From positions 74,604,771 to 74,668,770 of the forward strand of contig OY755039.1 in assembly GCA_963576565.1 (NCBI GenBank): DNA of 64,000 nt. Direction: 5' to 3'. This document shows positions 22,508 to 34,610 of the stretch, in pieces. The first letter of the stretch is position 1, and every line of letters begins with the position of its first letter. The notes beneath the pieces are model-generated. The model had not been told where the DNA came from, made no database searches, and saw only the letters and a list, made by a program, of their open reading frames with translations. The translations under genes were made by a program, and so were the position numbers. The DNA comes from Aspidapion aeneum (Eukaryota; Arthropoda; Insecta; Coleoptera; Brentidae).

Positions 22508-22743
22508 ATAGGGACTTATTGAAATAAAACCTGACTTTATTTTAAAGTCGACTTTATTCTGACCTCTCAAAATTGACATACCAAAGCCAAATTTAATACT
22601 ACAGTCGCTAACTTTCATTTAATAAATACCGACACTAATAAATCCGGTTTTTGAAGCAAAGCAGCTCCTTTTTATATGTAAATCTGTCACCATAGGGTCG
22701 ATTTTAAAATAAGGTCAGGTTTTATTCCAATAAGTGTCTATAA
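22508..22743. mobile_element. MITE with TIRs of about 46 bp
   Basis: Left arm GGGACTTATTGAAATAAAAC then CTGACTTTATTTTAAAGTCG. The right arm, reverse complemented, reads GACACTTATTGGAATAAAAC then CTGACCTTATTTTAAAATCG. The interior of about 140 bp has no frame. Confidence 0.75.
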
Positions 22744-24393
22744 TCTCTGTAAGTTTATGATATTTAGTATAAATTTCATATGGAAACAAAATTTCGAACT
22801 TCCATTGTCTTTATTTATTTTAAACACGACGTTTCGGTTAGTAAGCATCTCTAACACCAGTATTTACTAACGGGTCTACAGTGCTAAGTGCTGCAATCCT
22901 AGGTTTAAAAGTCTACATTTTGGTTGAAGGTTTAACTTATTTTTCCCGTAAATGCAGTTTTTAATATTTATATAAATTGTTCATAAATACCTTGCGATAT
23001 GGGTCATCTTTTTTCGTTGTAAAAAAGACATTATTTCCACACAAAGGTTATAAATAAATAAAAAGAATAAAATATTTTGGTTTAAAAATGGTAGCTATAT
23101 TTAAACCTCCAAACGTCGCGTCACTAGGAAATGTCGGATAAAAACGGTGTAAGTTAGTGTCAGCTGTCCGCTATATTTTACATGTTAATTTTTTAGACAA
23201 GTTAGCGACGATCAAACCGATGGTCGATTGTTTTGGTGAATGTGTAATTAAAAAGGGATTCTAATATATCTTGTGCTTTTTACAGTATTTAAATATTGAT
23301 ACGTATTTAATACGGTAATGCATCTACAGATATAGTTTTAAGTTATTTATGTATTATTTAGCTTTGAATATTTTTGTATATAAGTTTTTTTGTCAATCAT
23401 GGATTATTTCTATTGTTTTCCGAACTTTAAACCACCCCTTAGAGGTGGTACTACAATTTGAGACAATTTTTAACGGGAATCCTACGACTGCACGGATTAA
23501 ATTTCCAAAAAATGACATTTCTTTACAAAATTTTTATGTGGTTTTTCTTTATTTCTAAAGTTAATTGGAATTTATATGAGAAGAAACTCACTGAGAAATG
23601 TTACTATCGTATTGCACATTAGGGTGAACCAAATCTATGCAGTTATTTGACCTGTGAGTATCAAAAAAAATACACTTAAACCGGTCGGTATCAAGTCTAT
23701 ACACTTGATACTTAAACCCGGTCTGCAAAGTCTTAAGGTCTTAGTAAATACTGGTGTAACAGTTTTCAAATGTAAACTAAACAATCTAGTCTACTGGCTA
23801 CTACTTATACTACTTGATGTGCAGTCAGGTCATAAGGAGCGGTTTCCATATGTTTGGTATGTCCATGCTTGGTGGACTGAAAGCCTCTTTATTCTGCATT
23901 ACAAATGCACCTTCAATAAATTTTCGTTTTCGAAACGCGACTCCTTATGCAAAACTTTAGCTTTATACCATTAAATCCTGTGATCATTTGACTACTACTA
24001 CTACTACTAAGATACTAATGCTTGTGCATGATAGGTATGTACCTCTTTCATTTTTAGTCTGTACTTTTCCATGTGGATTTACCTAAGCTTCAAAAACCTC
24101 AATTTGGCGCCCTTGTGGCGCAACTTTGTTAGACATCCAGGGGCCTTTTGTAGGTCCCTGGCCTATCATTTGACCACGCATGATCCGCTAAACCAGGTTT
24201 TACTACATTACCACAATTACACGGGATTTGGTAAATGCATTCCTATTATTTTGAGGGATTTTCTGGTTTTTTTTTAGTTACAAAACTCCATATTGTCTTT
24301 CCCGATGAAAATACTGTTGTAATATTATTGTGTACTATACTATTCGTCTTATGTTTTCTGAAAAAACCCCTTGAACATAACAGTAATAACACC
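22744..24393. other. Unassigned AT-rich stretch
   Basis: The longest frame (23654-23974, plus, 106 codons) has no recognisable domain, no signal and skewed composition, and I consider it chance. A short (ACT)n run lies at about 23992-24008. Confidence 0.4.
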
Positions 24394-24544
24394 CAGTGGC
24401 GTATATAAGGCCTCCCCCCCCCAAAGCGAAAATTTATTTGGATATTTTCCACATATTTCATGAATATGAATTTAATAGCATATAAAATACGGACTCATGG
24501 GGGCTTGCCCCCCCCCCCAAACTTTTTTTCTAAATACGTCACAG
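24394..24544. mobile_element. hAT-like MITE (CAGTGGCGTATA family)
   Basis: Starts CAGTGGCGTATATAAGG and ends AATACGTCACAG, with the family core TATTTCATGAATATGAAT and ATACGGACTCATGGGG. ATAACACC flanks both sides exactly (24386-24393 and 24545-24552). The right terminal bases have drifted (ACAG for ACTG), so this copy is older, but its target duplication is intact. Confidence 0.9.
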
Positions 24545-25670
24545 ATAACACCGAACAGCTTATTATTTTGAGAATAAAACTCAAAATCGACTCAACCCGA
24601 GAAGACTGTAAGAGGGTTTCGTCATCTAACGAATTTTCCCCTACTTTTGACGTCCCAGGGTTTCGGTCGATTCAATCCTGGGATTTCGAGGGATAGAATC
24701 GATCGAAATTTCGCCTCGGGCGCCACTCTAGGAAATAAGGGAGCCTAGAGTCTCCCTTGCCTCTCGGGTATGCTTTTAAACAGTGGAGAATAACCAGGTA
24801 AGTAAACTACAATTTCATTAAAAACTCAATTTCTATAAATACTTGTTTATGTGTATTTTGTCATTTTAATTTAGTGGTACAAACCCTCAAAGAAAATAAC
24901 TAAATATATGCAACTCAATAAATAAAACAAAACTATAAATGCCTTATTTCTATCAAGTCAAATAAAAAAAACTCCAGTTTACTTTGTTTGCGCTATTCTA
25001 GCACAGACAGTTAGGTATTAAAAAAAAGTGAAAGTTATGAAAAAGGACTTAAAACTCAACGCCTTATCACCTCGGAACTCTAACAAAAGAATTTAACAAA
25101 TCTGGTTAGGTCCGATTAGATCGGATGGACGTTAGTTAAATACTGATTTCTTTTTGCCCCAAAAAGACTTTTCCCAACATAAAAAAAATTGGAGAAAGAT
25201 TTCCTTAAACAGCTGGTAGTTAATTACATACTATAATTTTACAAATTTACGGCTATTTAACTGGAAGAAAACGAAACTTTACCAACTTTGAAGTTTCACA
25301 GGACTGGTCGGGTCATATATGTCTCGCGGTTCGGTTCGGTTCGGTTCATGTCGGTTATGTACAAAAGAAACGGAAAAAAAATTAAACAGAATATTTACAA
25401 ATAGAAACGGAATGTGGTACCACTTTAACAGGTTTAATTTACGGTGAGAGCATATATGTCTTACGGTAACAGGTAACAGGTTATTTACAAAAGAAACGGA
25501 TAAAAAATTTAACTATACCAACTTTTAAGTTTATAAGGTCGCGGTGGGACACGGGTCTAACGTGGCAATAACGAAGCAATAATCGTGACAGAAAAAAAAT
25601 CGTTAATTATGAAAAATAAAAAGAGAATTAGGAAGAAATTAATAAATACCAGGTTTTATGTAAACGGGAG
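24545..25670. other. Unassigned stretch
   Basis: No gene was recognised. A short GGTTC repeat (CGGTTCGGTTCGGTTCGGTT) lies at about 25328-25347. Confidence 0.4.
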
Positions 25671-25674
25671 AGCT

Positions 25675-26450
25675 GGCTGCACAAAGCCGGGATGATTATG
25701 AGTCGGTGACGAAACATACGGCCCACGAAACATAATCTATAGCTTTGTTATCATTTTTGCTTCCTCAAAAGAGAACAAAAATAATAATAAAAAAAACGGG
25801 AAACGAGAACGGGGGTTTAGCAAAGCGCTACAATTATGAGTCGGTGACGAAACATACGGCCCACGAAACATAATCTATAGCTTTGTTATCTTTTTTGCTT
25901 CCTTGAAAGAGAACAAAAATAATAAAAAACGGGAAACGGGAAACGAGGACGGGGGTTTAGCAAAGCGCTACAATTATAAGTCGGTGGCGAAACATACAGC
26001 CCACGAAATTTAATCTATAGCTTTGTTATCATTTTTGCTTCCTCGAAAGAGAACAAAAAATAATAATAAAAAAACGGGAAACGAGGACGGGGGTTTAGCA
26101 AAGCGCTACAATTATGAGTCGGTGACGAAACATACGGCCCACGAAACATAATCTATAGCTTTGTTATCATTTTTGCTTCCTTGAAAGAGAACAAAAATAA
26201 TAAAAAAACGGGAAACGAGGACGGGGGGTTTAGCAAAGCGCTACAATTATAAGTCGGTGACGAAACATCCAGCCCACGAAATATAATCGATAGCTTTGTT
26301 ATCATTTTTGCTTTCTCGAAATAGAACAAAAATAATAAAAACCAGGACAAGGGAAACTGGTGTGTCAAATCCGGGATGATTATTACTTGGTGACGAACCT
26401 GCAGCCCACAAGTAATAAACCCGATTTGTTTCTTAATTTTCTTGCGAAAG
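25675..26450. repeat. Tandem array of about 138 bp, five to six units
   Basis: The anchor AGTCGGTGACGAAACAT recurs at about 25701, 25839, 25979, 26117 and 26252, with a diverged copy at about 26385. Each unit continues CCCACGAAA, TAATCTATAGCTTTGTTAT, AGAGAACAAAAATAATA, GGGGGTTTAGCAAAGCGCTA. Middle units are very similar; the first and last are diverged, as expected for an array that homogenises from its centre. The minus-strand frame at 26153-26368 only translates the repeat. Confidence 0.85.
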
Positions 26451-27809
26451 AAAATTAATAAATACCAGAAAACATGTAAGATACTAACGGGAAATCATGG
26501 AATCGGGAAAGGACAAACAAGTAATTTGCACGGTTCAAAATAAATTCAAATCAAATAGGATTATAAAAACTTTGACTTAGGCAAAAACGAGGTTTCTTTT
26601 ATAAATCCCATTCTTACCAGAAACCGGTCGACATCTACACACACCGCGTACCACCTATACATTGTGCTCGAACGAGAAACAAATCTCGAATCCCCGTATG
26701 GGCGAAGGCATTGCTGTTTTATAGGCTAGAGCTCGACTACAAATCGAGAATCAACGGAAATAACCGAATGAAACACAATCAAGTTTTTAAAAATGAACGT
26801 GGATTCACTTATTCGGAATATTATTTTATCTAGTCTTTTTGCCACAAACGTTTTGAAAGGCTTTAATGACATTCATATGTCAAAACGGCATTTTTCATCG
26901 GAAAATATGAAACAAAATTAATAAGCGAAAATTGAGTCAGGTTTCAGTAAAAATATTTTTTAACTGTCTGAGCTTAAATAGTCTAGAAAATTAATTAAAA
27001 CAATAAAAAAAATAGTAACTTCGTTACAAGACGTACTGGGCAAAATCTTAGAACGGGCAGCCTTCCTCATGAGGTACGAGAGGGATAAACACGTGCTAGT
27101 ACCCTGTTCTTTTTCTTTCAATTATTTAATACAAAATGGGCCAAGAACTTGTCTTAGTGCCAAATCGTGCTTTGATTCTAAAAATTCATCAAATCTGTGG
27201 ACATTTTTGCAAGATCATTAGTGGAACAATGTACACTTGGAACGGATGTTTGGTTTATAATATTATAGACCATGAGATGTGGTCTGTAAGTGGAACCAAA
27301 ATACGAGACTTTATTAAAGAACTGGAAACTCGAGCGATGCGTAGGGTCTTAAATCAATGGAATACTAGAGTAGGAAGGCACAGGAATTTAAGCGCAATAC
27401 CACAACAAATTTTTGTGGTAATACAGTATAAATATTAGTTCTACTAATTCAGAGCCGATCCTAAATCTATCACTACCTACTAGTTTGCTTTAGATTTTTT
27501 TTACCAGGCTTAAAAGAATCTGGGAGCACGGCAGTGCCTCGCCAAGTTCGCGCGGAAACTGCTGTACCATCTTTTCTTGAAACATTTGCGCCCATATTTG
27601 ACCTATTTAAAACTCTACTTCTGAATGAGCTAACTCAAACTTTGCACAGTCGTAGATCTTTATAGAGTTAACAATCCCTCAAAGTTTCATGAACTTTCAT
27701 TAAGTAGTAAAGTAGTTACGAAATTTTAAAAAACGTCGAAATTGCCACTCACTCACTACTCACTCACTCATCGAGTCACTCATGTATAGATCATCAAAAT
27801 TCTACTGTA
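26451..27809. other. Unassigned stretch
   Basis: A 100-codon plus frame at 27136-27438 has no recognised domain and no supporting neighbours, so it is not called a gene. A (CACT)n-like run lies at about 27747-27782. Confidence 0.4.
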
Positions 27810-28290
27810 CTTCCAGACATGCTACAAAGCTGAAATTTGGCACACTGATAGCAATTGTGACCAAACCCTTGGAAAAAACCCTAAAATTCTAATTCACTCC
27901 CCTTCCCTTTCCAAAGTTATGTAAAAGTAACATTGCCCACTTCCAGAGTCGCTAGAGATCTGAGTTTTGGCAGACTGATAGGAAATATGATAAAACTATA
28001 AAACAAAATTAAAAAACCCCAAATTTTAATAAACTTCCCTCCCCTATAAATGTAAAGTTATGTAAAAGTAACATTCTCCACTTCCAGAAACGCTTGAGAG
28101 CTGAGCTTTGGAAGACTGATAGGAACTATGATAACACTATAGGAAAAAATTTTAAAACACCAACATTTTCATTTACTTTCCTCCCCTATAAATGTAAAGT
28201 TATGTAAAATTAGCCTACTTCCAGGAACACTAGAGAGCTGAGCTTTAGAAGGCTGATAGGAACTATGATAAAACGATAGGAAAATATAAA
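27810..28290. repeat. Tandem repeat of about 120 bp, four units
   Basis: The word order CACTTCCAGA, GCTGAG(C/T)TTTGG, AGACTGATAGGAA, TATGATAAAACTATA, CTTCCCTCCCCTATAAATG, TAAAGTTATGTAAAA recurs with moderate divergence. The first unit is the most degenerate. Non-coding. Confidence 0.65.
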
Positions 28291-28379
28291 AAGGGATTGC
28301 AAGTTTTGAACAATATTCCGCATATTTTACTACTTTAAAACTTAAATATTATCAAATCCTTTAAAAAAGGAGTGAAATC

Positions 28380-28744
28380 ATAACAAATACATTTCATATA
28401 AAAAAAGCAAAGTACGCGAATGTGGTAATCCTTAAAAAGAATTGAGATAAAAGTAAAGCCAAGTTCTCCAATACAAATTTCAAAATGAAAGGGTCTTACT
28501 AGTTTGGAAAAGTTTTTCTAAACTTACCTATTACGGCTGCAAATGACTCTTAGGCACAGTGCTAAATTGAACATAAAGAAGTTTGGCTGGAATAGCAAAG
28601 TTTAAAAAAACATTTTCAAACTAGTAAGAACCTTTCATTTTGAAATTTGTATTTGAGAACTTGGCTTTACTTTTATCTCAATTCTTTTTACGGAATACCA
28701 ATTTCGCATACTTGGCTTTTTTTTACATATAATATTTTTGTTAT
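28380..28744. mobile_element. Palindromic MITE with arms of about 150 bp
   Basis: The left arm contains GAATTGAGATAAAAGTAAAG, CCAAGTTCTC, CAAATTTCAAAATGAAAGG and TACTAGTTTG. The right arm has CAAACTAGTA, CCTTTCATTTTGAAATTTG, GAGAACTTGG and CTTTACTTTTATCTCAATTC. The two halves pair almost completely. It ends about 10 bp before the next TIR element. Confidence 0.8.
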
Positions 28745-28948
28745 GATTAGTGAAAAGGTGCCTATTATCGCATAGGTTCCTAATATCGGATAGTCAAGTA
28801 TTTCCTAAACTAGTGGTCCGATCTACCTGCGTGTGCATGTACCGATGCTACACCAAGCTGTACAGATTCTACATAAATTAGAGATTTCTGCGGCAAGTTT
28901 TTATTTGGTTGAGAATCTATATACAATGTGTATTATAAATAATATATC

Positions 28949-30346
28949 ATGTTTAAAAGCAAAAAAAGTGTACCATCACCTGTGAAACTTGTTTTAAAAA
29001 TTAGCGAAAAGCCCAAACAAAATCAAGAAAAAATGGATAATGCCGAATTATTTCAGGATAGCCATGCTAGAACACAAAATGAAGAAGTTTTATATAGCGA
29101 ATGGAAAAAATCCCAAAACGAAAAAAATTCACTTAGTGTACAAGTGGATTATCTCCGAAGTCAACTGGAAAGTATGCAAAGAAAATTTGCAGATTTAGAG
29201 ACAAAAGTCACTAAAAAAGAAGAGTCTGACATGGACTACATTACTGATGAGGACGATCTGGCAAGAGAAACTGAGTGGATCAGACAAAAAGGAAAAGGTT
29301 GGAAAAAACGTCGAATGGATACTTCACTCTCACCACCACAACAAAGCTCGGGCACTGGAGAGCCCTCCAATAAAACACAAAATGAAGAACCCCCAACTAA
29401 GGTTAAAAAAGCTCCATTACCTCCACCGATTATGGTAAATGGCGTAAATAATTTTAATGATATTTATGAAAAGTTAAATATCATACAAGGAGTTAAAATA
29501 AAAGTTTTAAATAACGAAAATATTAAAATAAATGTACAAGACGCAGACAGCTATCGGCTGGTTACTAAAATGCTTAATGAAATAAAGCATCAATGGCACT
29601 CATACGAAAACAAACAAACAAGGCCAATTAGAGTAATAGCGAATAGGCTACACTTCTCATGTGACCCACAAAAAATTGTAGCTGATCTACAAAAAAAAGG
29701 TTTTAAGGCACTGGAGGCCAGCAACAAACTTAAATGGAGAACAAGACAACCTCTTAACATGTTTATGCTCACATTTAGTCACGATGAAGATATCAACAAA
29801 ATTTTTGAAATTTCCAGTATCCTTGGGATTGAAGTGGAAATAAAAGCACTAAAAACCTCAAAGTTAGTCCCTCAATGCAAAAGATGCCAATCTTATGGAC
29901 ACACGCAAAAATATTGCGCTAAAGAACCACGTTGCGTAAAATGCACGGGGAAACATCTTACTGTAGAATGCCCCAAACCAAAAGAATCTGAGCCAAAATG
30001 CATCCACTGTGGAGGCAAGCATCCTGCTAACTACAGAGGATGCCTTGTTGCTAAGGAAATACAAAAATTGAAAAATAAACCTAAGAAACCGAATCTCATA
30101 CCAAACGTGAGTACAAATAGACAAAACCAACAGACAAGAAACACAGTCACACAAAACTCTGTGACAAGGACATACAGCCAAGTAGCAGCAACAGCTACTA
30201 TACCTGATATTAATATCAGTAGTCAAAATACTATGGAACAAACACTACAATTAATTTTGGAGAAATTGAACAAACTTGATGAGCGATTAACTAAACTAGA
30301 AAGTAGCAATAACGGAGCTACCAATATGCCTCAAAATGGTCAGTAA
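28949..30346 (+). CDS. LINE ORF1: Gag-like zinc-knuckle protein (Jockey clade)
   Basis: 465 residues. This protein class binds the element's RNA to form the ribonucleoprotein that retrotransposes. The N-terminal third is charged and probably coiled-coil (about residues 40-95, ending in an acidic DMDYITDEDD patch), followed by a Pro/Ser-rich linker. A central region (about 155-290) resembles the RNA-binding fold found before zinc knuckles in Jockey Gag proteins. Three CCHC-type knuckles follow at about 305-365: CKRCQSYGHTQKYC, CVKCTGKHLTVEC and CIHCGGKHPANYRGC. A second short coiled coil closes the protein. The frame is intact from ATG to stop. Its last 11 bases overlap the start of ORF2, typical of Jockey elements and suggesting coupled translation. 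Confidence 0.9.
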   Translation: MFKSKKSVPSPVKLVLKISEKPKQNQEKMDNAELFQDSHARTQNEEVLYSEWKKSQNEKNSLSVQVDYLRSQLESMQRKFADLETKVTKKEESDMDYITDEDDLARETEWIRQKGKGWKKRRMDTSLSPPQQSSGTGEPSNKTQNEEPPTKVKKAPLPPPIMVNGVNNFNDIYEKLNIIQGVKIKVLNNENIKINVQDADSYRLVTKMLNEIKHQWHSYENKQTRPIRVIANRLHFSCDPQKIVADLQKKGFKALEASNKLKWRTRQPLNMFMLTFSHDEDINKIFEISSILGIEVEIKALKTSKLVPQCKRCQSYGHTQKYCAKEPRCVKCTGKHLTVECPKPKESEPKCIHCGGKHPANYRGCLVAKEIQKLKNKPKKPNLIPNVSTNRQNQQTRNTVTQNSVTRTYSQVAATATIPDINISSQNTMEQTLQLILEKLNKLDERLTKLESSNNGATNMPQNGQ

Positions 30347-32996
30347 TCTTAGAATCCTAGCTTGGAATGCCAATGGTCTCTTGCAACATCAGCAAGACTT
30401 GCAAGTTATTCTATACATAGAAAAAATTGACGTCTGTCTTGTGTCAGAAACGCATTTCACTAACCAGTCTCACATTAAATTTAAAGGTTATAAAGTGTAT
30501 CATACAACTCACCCTAGCAATACTGCACATGGGGGAAGTGCTGTAATAATTAAAGAAAATATATCACACTATGAGGAGATGGGATATAAAACCATAGAGA
30601 TTCAAGCTACATTAGTAAGTGTAAAAACCAAAACATATACATTAGTCATAAGTGCTGTCTATATACCACCAAGGCACTTACTAAAGAAAAATCAATATCT
30701 TAATTTTCTCAGAAAATTAGGAAACCGTTTTATAATTGGAGGTGACTTTAATGCAAAAAATACCTACTGGGGATCTAGACTGACGAATTCTAAAGGAAAA
30801 GAACTTTTGCAAGCTATTAGTGAATATCAATGTGAGCCGATATCAACTGGTAAGCCCACATACTATCCAACAGATCCAGGAAAAATTCCAGATCTAATTG
30901 ATTTTTTTATAGTAAAAAATATATCTTTAAGTTTTGTAGATATAGAAGAAAGTTTTGATTTACACTCAGCTCATTCACCTATTATTCTAACTCTTAGTAA
31001 AAACATAATAAAGAAAGAAGCAAATATCTCACTAGTTAATAAACTGACTGACTGGATTAGTTTTAAACAAAGTCTGTCAGAAAAAATAAACCTATCAGTA
31101 CCATTGCAAACGCCAGAACAAATCGATAAAGAAGTTGATTATTTTGTTACAAATATTCAACAAGCAGCTTGGGAAAACAGTCCAAAACCAAAGAGAATTT
31201 TTAAGGGAAAAAACTATCCAAAGGAAATTAGAGACCTTATATTGGAAAAAAGGAAACTAAGAAGAAAGTGGCAACAAAGCCGTGATCCTCGGGACAAAAC
31301 AAATCTCAACAACATGACGCAGCGCATTAGGCGAGAAATTCTGGTAATAAAAAATGAATCTATTAACCATTTTCTTAATGAACTTACAGATGATAAAAAT
31401 ACCGACTATTCCCTTTGGAAAGCAACCAAAGATTTTAAAAGACCAATTATCCAAATTCCACCCATACGAAAATCTAACAACCAGTGGGCAAGGAGTAACG
31501 AAGAAAAAGCAGATATTTTTGCAAGTCATTTAGAAAAAACATTTCAGCCCCACGAAGCACCAGATGAACACTTTCATTTAAATGAACCCCATCAAATCGA
31601 GGACCATATTAAGCTTACATCACCAAAAGAAATATTAACAGAAATCAAAAATATTAATTCGAAAAAAGCCCCAGGGTATGATCTTATTAACGGGGTAGTC
31701 ATAAAACAACTCCCCAGAAAAGCTATCGTAAAACTATGCAACCTAATTAATGCGTCTTTTAGGCTTAGGTACGTACCTAAACTGTGGAAAGTTGCAGAAG
31801 TTATCATGATTCCAAAACCGGGAAAACCACTCCATGACGTGTCATCTCACAGGCCAATATCTTTGCTGCCAATTATATCCAAGCTCTATGAAAAATTATT
31901 GCTTAAAAGAATAAAACCCATCATAGAATGACAAGAAATTATTCCATCTCATCAATTTGGTTTTCGAGACAAGCATTCCACGATAGATCAAGTACACAGA
32001 ATTACTAATATAATAGAAAAAGCACTAGAAGAGGGAAAAGTTTGTTCTGCAGTTTTTCTAGATGTAGCACAAGCATTTGACAAAGTGTGGCATGAAGGCC
32101 TTAATTTTAAACTAAAAAGGTTTCTGCCAAAACAGTATTCGGATATTTTGGAATCATACATATTTGATAGACATTTTAGAGTAAAACAGGAAGACTCATA
32201 CTCAAATTTAAGAGAAATTCAAGCAGGCGTGCCCCAGGGTAGCGTACTAGGCCCTTATCTATACTTATTATTCACTTGTGATATCCCAAAGCCAGAAAAT
32301 TGTCACTTAGCAACATTTGCCGATGATACTGGTTTATTGACGGTAGAAAAATCTATTGAAAAATGCATAGAGAAACTTCAGGATGCAGTCACCCAAATTC
32401 ACAGTTGGACCACAAAGTGGCGAATAAAATTAAATGAAACCAAATCAATTCATGTTGATTTTACAAACAAAAATATAAATCACATACAGATAACAATTAA
32501 TAACATTCCAGTACCATATTCGAATCAGGCAAAATATCTAGGTATGACACTTGATACCAAATTGCGCTGGAAAGCACATGTTAAGAAAAAAAAAGAAGAA
32601 CTTGAGATAAGGTATAGAAAAATGAACTGGCTAATTGGAAGGAAGTCCAATTTAACAATTCATAATAAGTTACTGCTTTATAGACAAATACTGAAACCAG
32701 TATGGACATATGGTATTCAACTATGGGGTTGTGCTAAAGAGAGTAACATTCTAGTTGTACAGAGATTTCAAAATAAAGTATTAAGAAACATTGTGAATGC
32801 ACCTTGGTACGTTCGAAATAGTGACCTTCATCGAGATCTAAAAATCGAAACTGTAGCAGAGACTATAAAAAAGTACGCAAAAAGCCATGAAGATAGACTC
32901 CATCGGCATGTGAATGTGGAAGCAATTCAGCTTCTAGACAATACTATGCTAGTTCGACGACTAAAAAGAGTGAAGCCGTTTGAGCTAGTAAACTAA
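30336..32996 (+). pseudogene. LINE ORF2: endonuclease-reverse transcriptase with one stop (Jockey clade)
   Basis: The frame is continuous apart from a TGA at 31929-31931 (after about codon 531), giving about 886 codons. The APE-type endonuclease is N-terminal: AWNANGL, the catalytic Glu in SETHF, then GGDFNAKNTYWGS and DLIDFF. The usual S-D-H motif reads SAH here (HSAHSPI), a possible catalytic change. RT motifs in order: KKAPGYD, HRPISLLP, HQFGFRDKHST, FLDVAQAFDKVWH (motif A), GVPQGSVLGP and TFADDT (catalytic motif C). The C-terminus (TYGIQLWGCAKESN, VLRNIVNAPWYVRN) is typical of Jockey. There is no RNase H. The stop falls between RT motifs, so no full-length enzyme would form without readthrough. 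Confidence 0.9.
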
Positions 32997-33564
32997 GTGA
33001 ATTACACATAAAACAAAATAATGCTATAAACACAACACAATTGTGAGTTACAGACTAAACAAAGCGGGGAGAACTGTTGAGTGAACCCTAAGTTTAAATC
33101 TGACTTTTCTAGTAAATTAAGTTAAAACAAAATTGCTAATTAGTCTTACTGACTAGATTGTAATAAAAAAAAACACAGTGTGTTTGACAAATAAAAAAAA
33201 AGTTTTTATTTGCTGTTCAGTTGTTTACGTGAAATCATAGTGCACGAAAATTTTACCGCTGCTGATTATAGGCAATCTATTCTATAAGACAAATTATTAA
33301 TTTGCTATACATCATTTGATTAAGCATATTGTATGGTTTTATTTGATGTATAATGTATTAGGTTTAGTGCAGTTTTGTCTTTTCGAAAAGGTTGATAACC
33401 TCACATATAATGTATGCCCTAATATCGGACACTATGGGTTTCCCAATTTTGTTTTTAGTTTTAAGCGTTGACAAATTATTTTTGTATTACAAAAATATTA
33501 TGCTAGTGTATGGTTTTAACTGATTAAAAAGTATAATAAAAAAGCTCTAACTTCACTATTAGTT

Positions 33565-33772
33565 ACTGATAGGGTAGGTTAGTGAAAAGTCCAATCCTTC
33601 TTTAAAATTATTTACAGCCTACGCGTTTCGAACTAAACGTTCATCATCAGGGCTTAGGAACCGCAACACAGGAAATTATCACAAAGTGCCCAATTTCGTC
33701 CGCTTGAACATATAAACAAAAATTCTAAAGTCTAAAGTAAGATTGGACTTTTCACTAACCTACCCTATCAGT
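33565..33772. mobile_element. MITE with TIRs of about 35 bp
   Basis: Left ACTGATAGGGTAGGTTAGTG then AAAAGTCCAATC, mirrored by GATTGGACTTTT then CACTAACCTACCCTATCAGT. The interior contains ACGCGTTTCGAACTAAACG. 208 bp, non-coding, nested in the right part of the 28754-34044 element. Confidence 0.8.
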
Positions 33773-34330
33773 ATTATGCCCCTTCTTGAGAGTAGCTTAG
33801 ACTTTAATTACTATGAGTTGACTACCTCCTATCCGATATTAGGACACCATTTTTAAAATGGTGATTTTTGTATTCCAAAATATATTTTTATCTGTCTCAG
33901 AAAAGAATGAAGTTTGACATTTGGCATTTGAGAATATTGGAAAATATAGGTTCCGTAATTGTTTGCCAACACGTACTTCTGATATATAGCTAAAACAAAT
34001 TTTTATAGTTCAAAAGGAAAAAGTATCCGATAATAGGCACCTTTCCTCTATTATTTTTTTTTTGATTTAGTTCAAAGATTATTCCTGGTCCTATCCGAAT
34101 CGAGTGAAATGCGATGACTGATGGACGTTGCTGGCGCTTCGTGTGTTAAATTTTGATTCGGGTGTATTCATGCGAAGTGAGTCAGTTTAGATAAGTGGAG
34201 CCCAATGATAATAAGCTCGGTGGGAGCTTATGTTAACCCTAGAATACTAATCATCGTAAATTTTTCGACAGCAGATTGCATTTTTTGGTATAACCAGTGC
34301 ACGGTGGATAGAATAGACCGGTGTTCGGAT

Positions 34331-34332
<2 letters not shown>

Positions 34333-34391
<59 letters not shown>
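34333..34391. repeat. (TA)n microsatellite
   Basis: About 29 uninterrupted TA units. The Ile-Tyr frames on both strands are artefacts of it. Confidence 0.97.
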
Positions 34392-34394
<3 letters not shown>

Positions 34395-34610
34395 GATTTT
34401 TCACGTCACTGGTGGTGATTTTTGTAAACAAAAGTTAGATATGAAATGAACAACGGAACAACTAATATTTTTTGAATTTTTTAAAAACTAATTTTCCTAC
34501 TGTTTTCTAGTACAATCTTATAAAATATAATTTTCTAGACGTATTGTCGTTAAGGTGAACCGAGGACTTGGGAAGTAAACACAGATGTAAGTCAGCGGAT
34601 TATTTTACGC

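Larger units (their letters stand above)
28908..33199 (+). mobile_element. Jockey-clade LINE, nearly full length
   Basis: The element has ORF1, an overlapping ORF2, a 3' UTR of about 200 bp and an A-rich end (ATAAAAAAAA). AAGTTTTTATTTG occurs directly before it (28895-28907) and directly after its A-tail (33200-33212), a 13 bp target duplication. The 5' UTR is then only about 41 bp, so a few 5' bases may be missing, but both ORFs begin normally. One in-frame TGA in ORF2 is the main lesion seen, which points to a fairly young copy. Confidence 0.85.
28754..34044. mobile_element. TIR element split by a Jockey LINE
   Basis: The left end AGGTGCCTATTATCGCATA and the right end TATCCGATAATAGGCACCT are inverted copies, 18 of 19 bases. 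Removing the LINE at 28908-33199, with one copy of its duplication, leaves about 1 kb. That remainder has further CCTAATATCGGATA-like words at about 28782, 33420 and, inverted, 33835. It also contains the 33565-33772 MITE. No transposase. It is inferred to be a non-autonomous DNA element that served as LINE target. Confidence 0.6.

Noticed and set aside
23654..23974. 106-codon plus frame
   Set aside because: No recognisable domain, composition like the surroundings, no splice or promoter evidence.
27136..27438. 100-codon plus frame
   Set aside because: No family recognised and no support from context; kept as chance.
34205..34438. Ile-Tyr repeat frames on both strands
   Set aside because: Translation of a (TA)n microsatellite. 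The same applies at 41330-41497 outside the LINE part.
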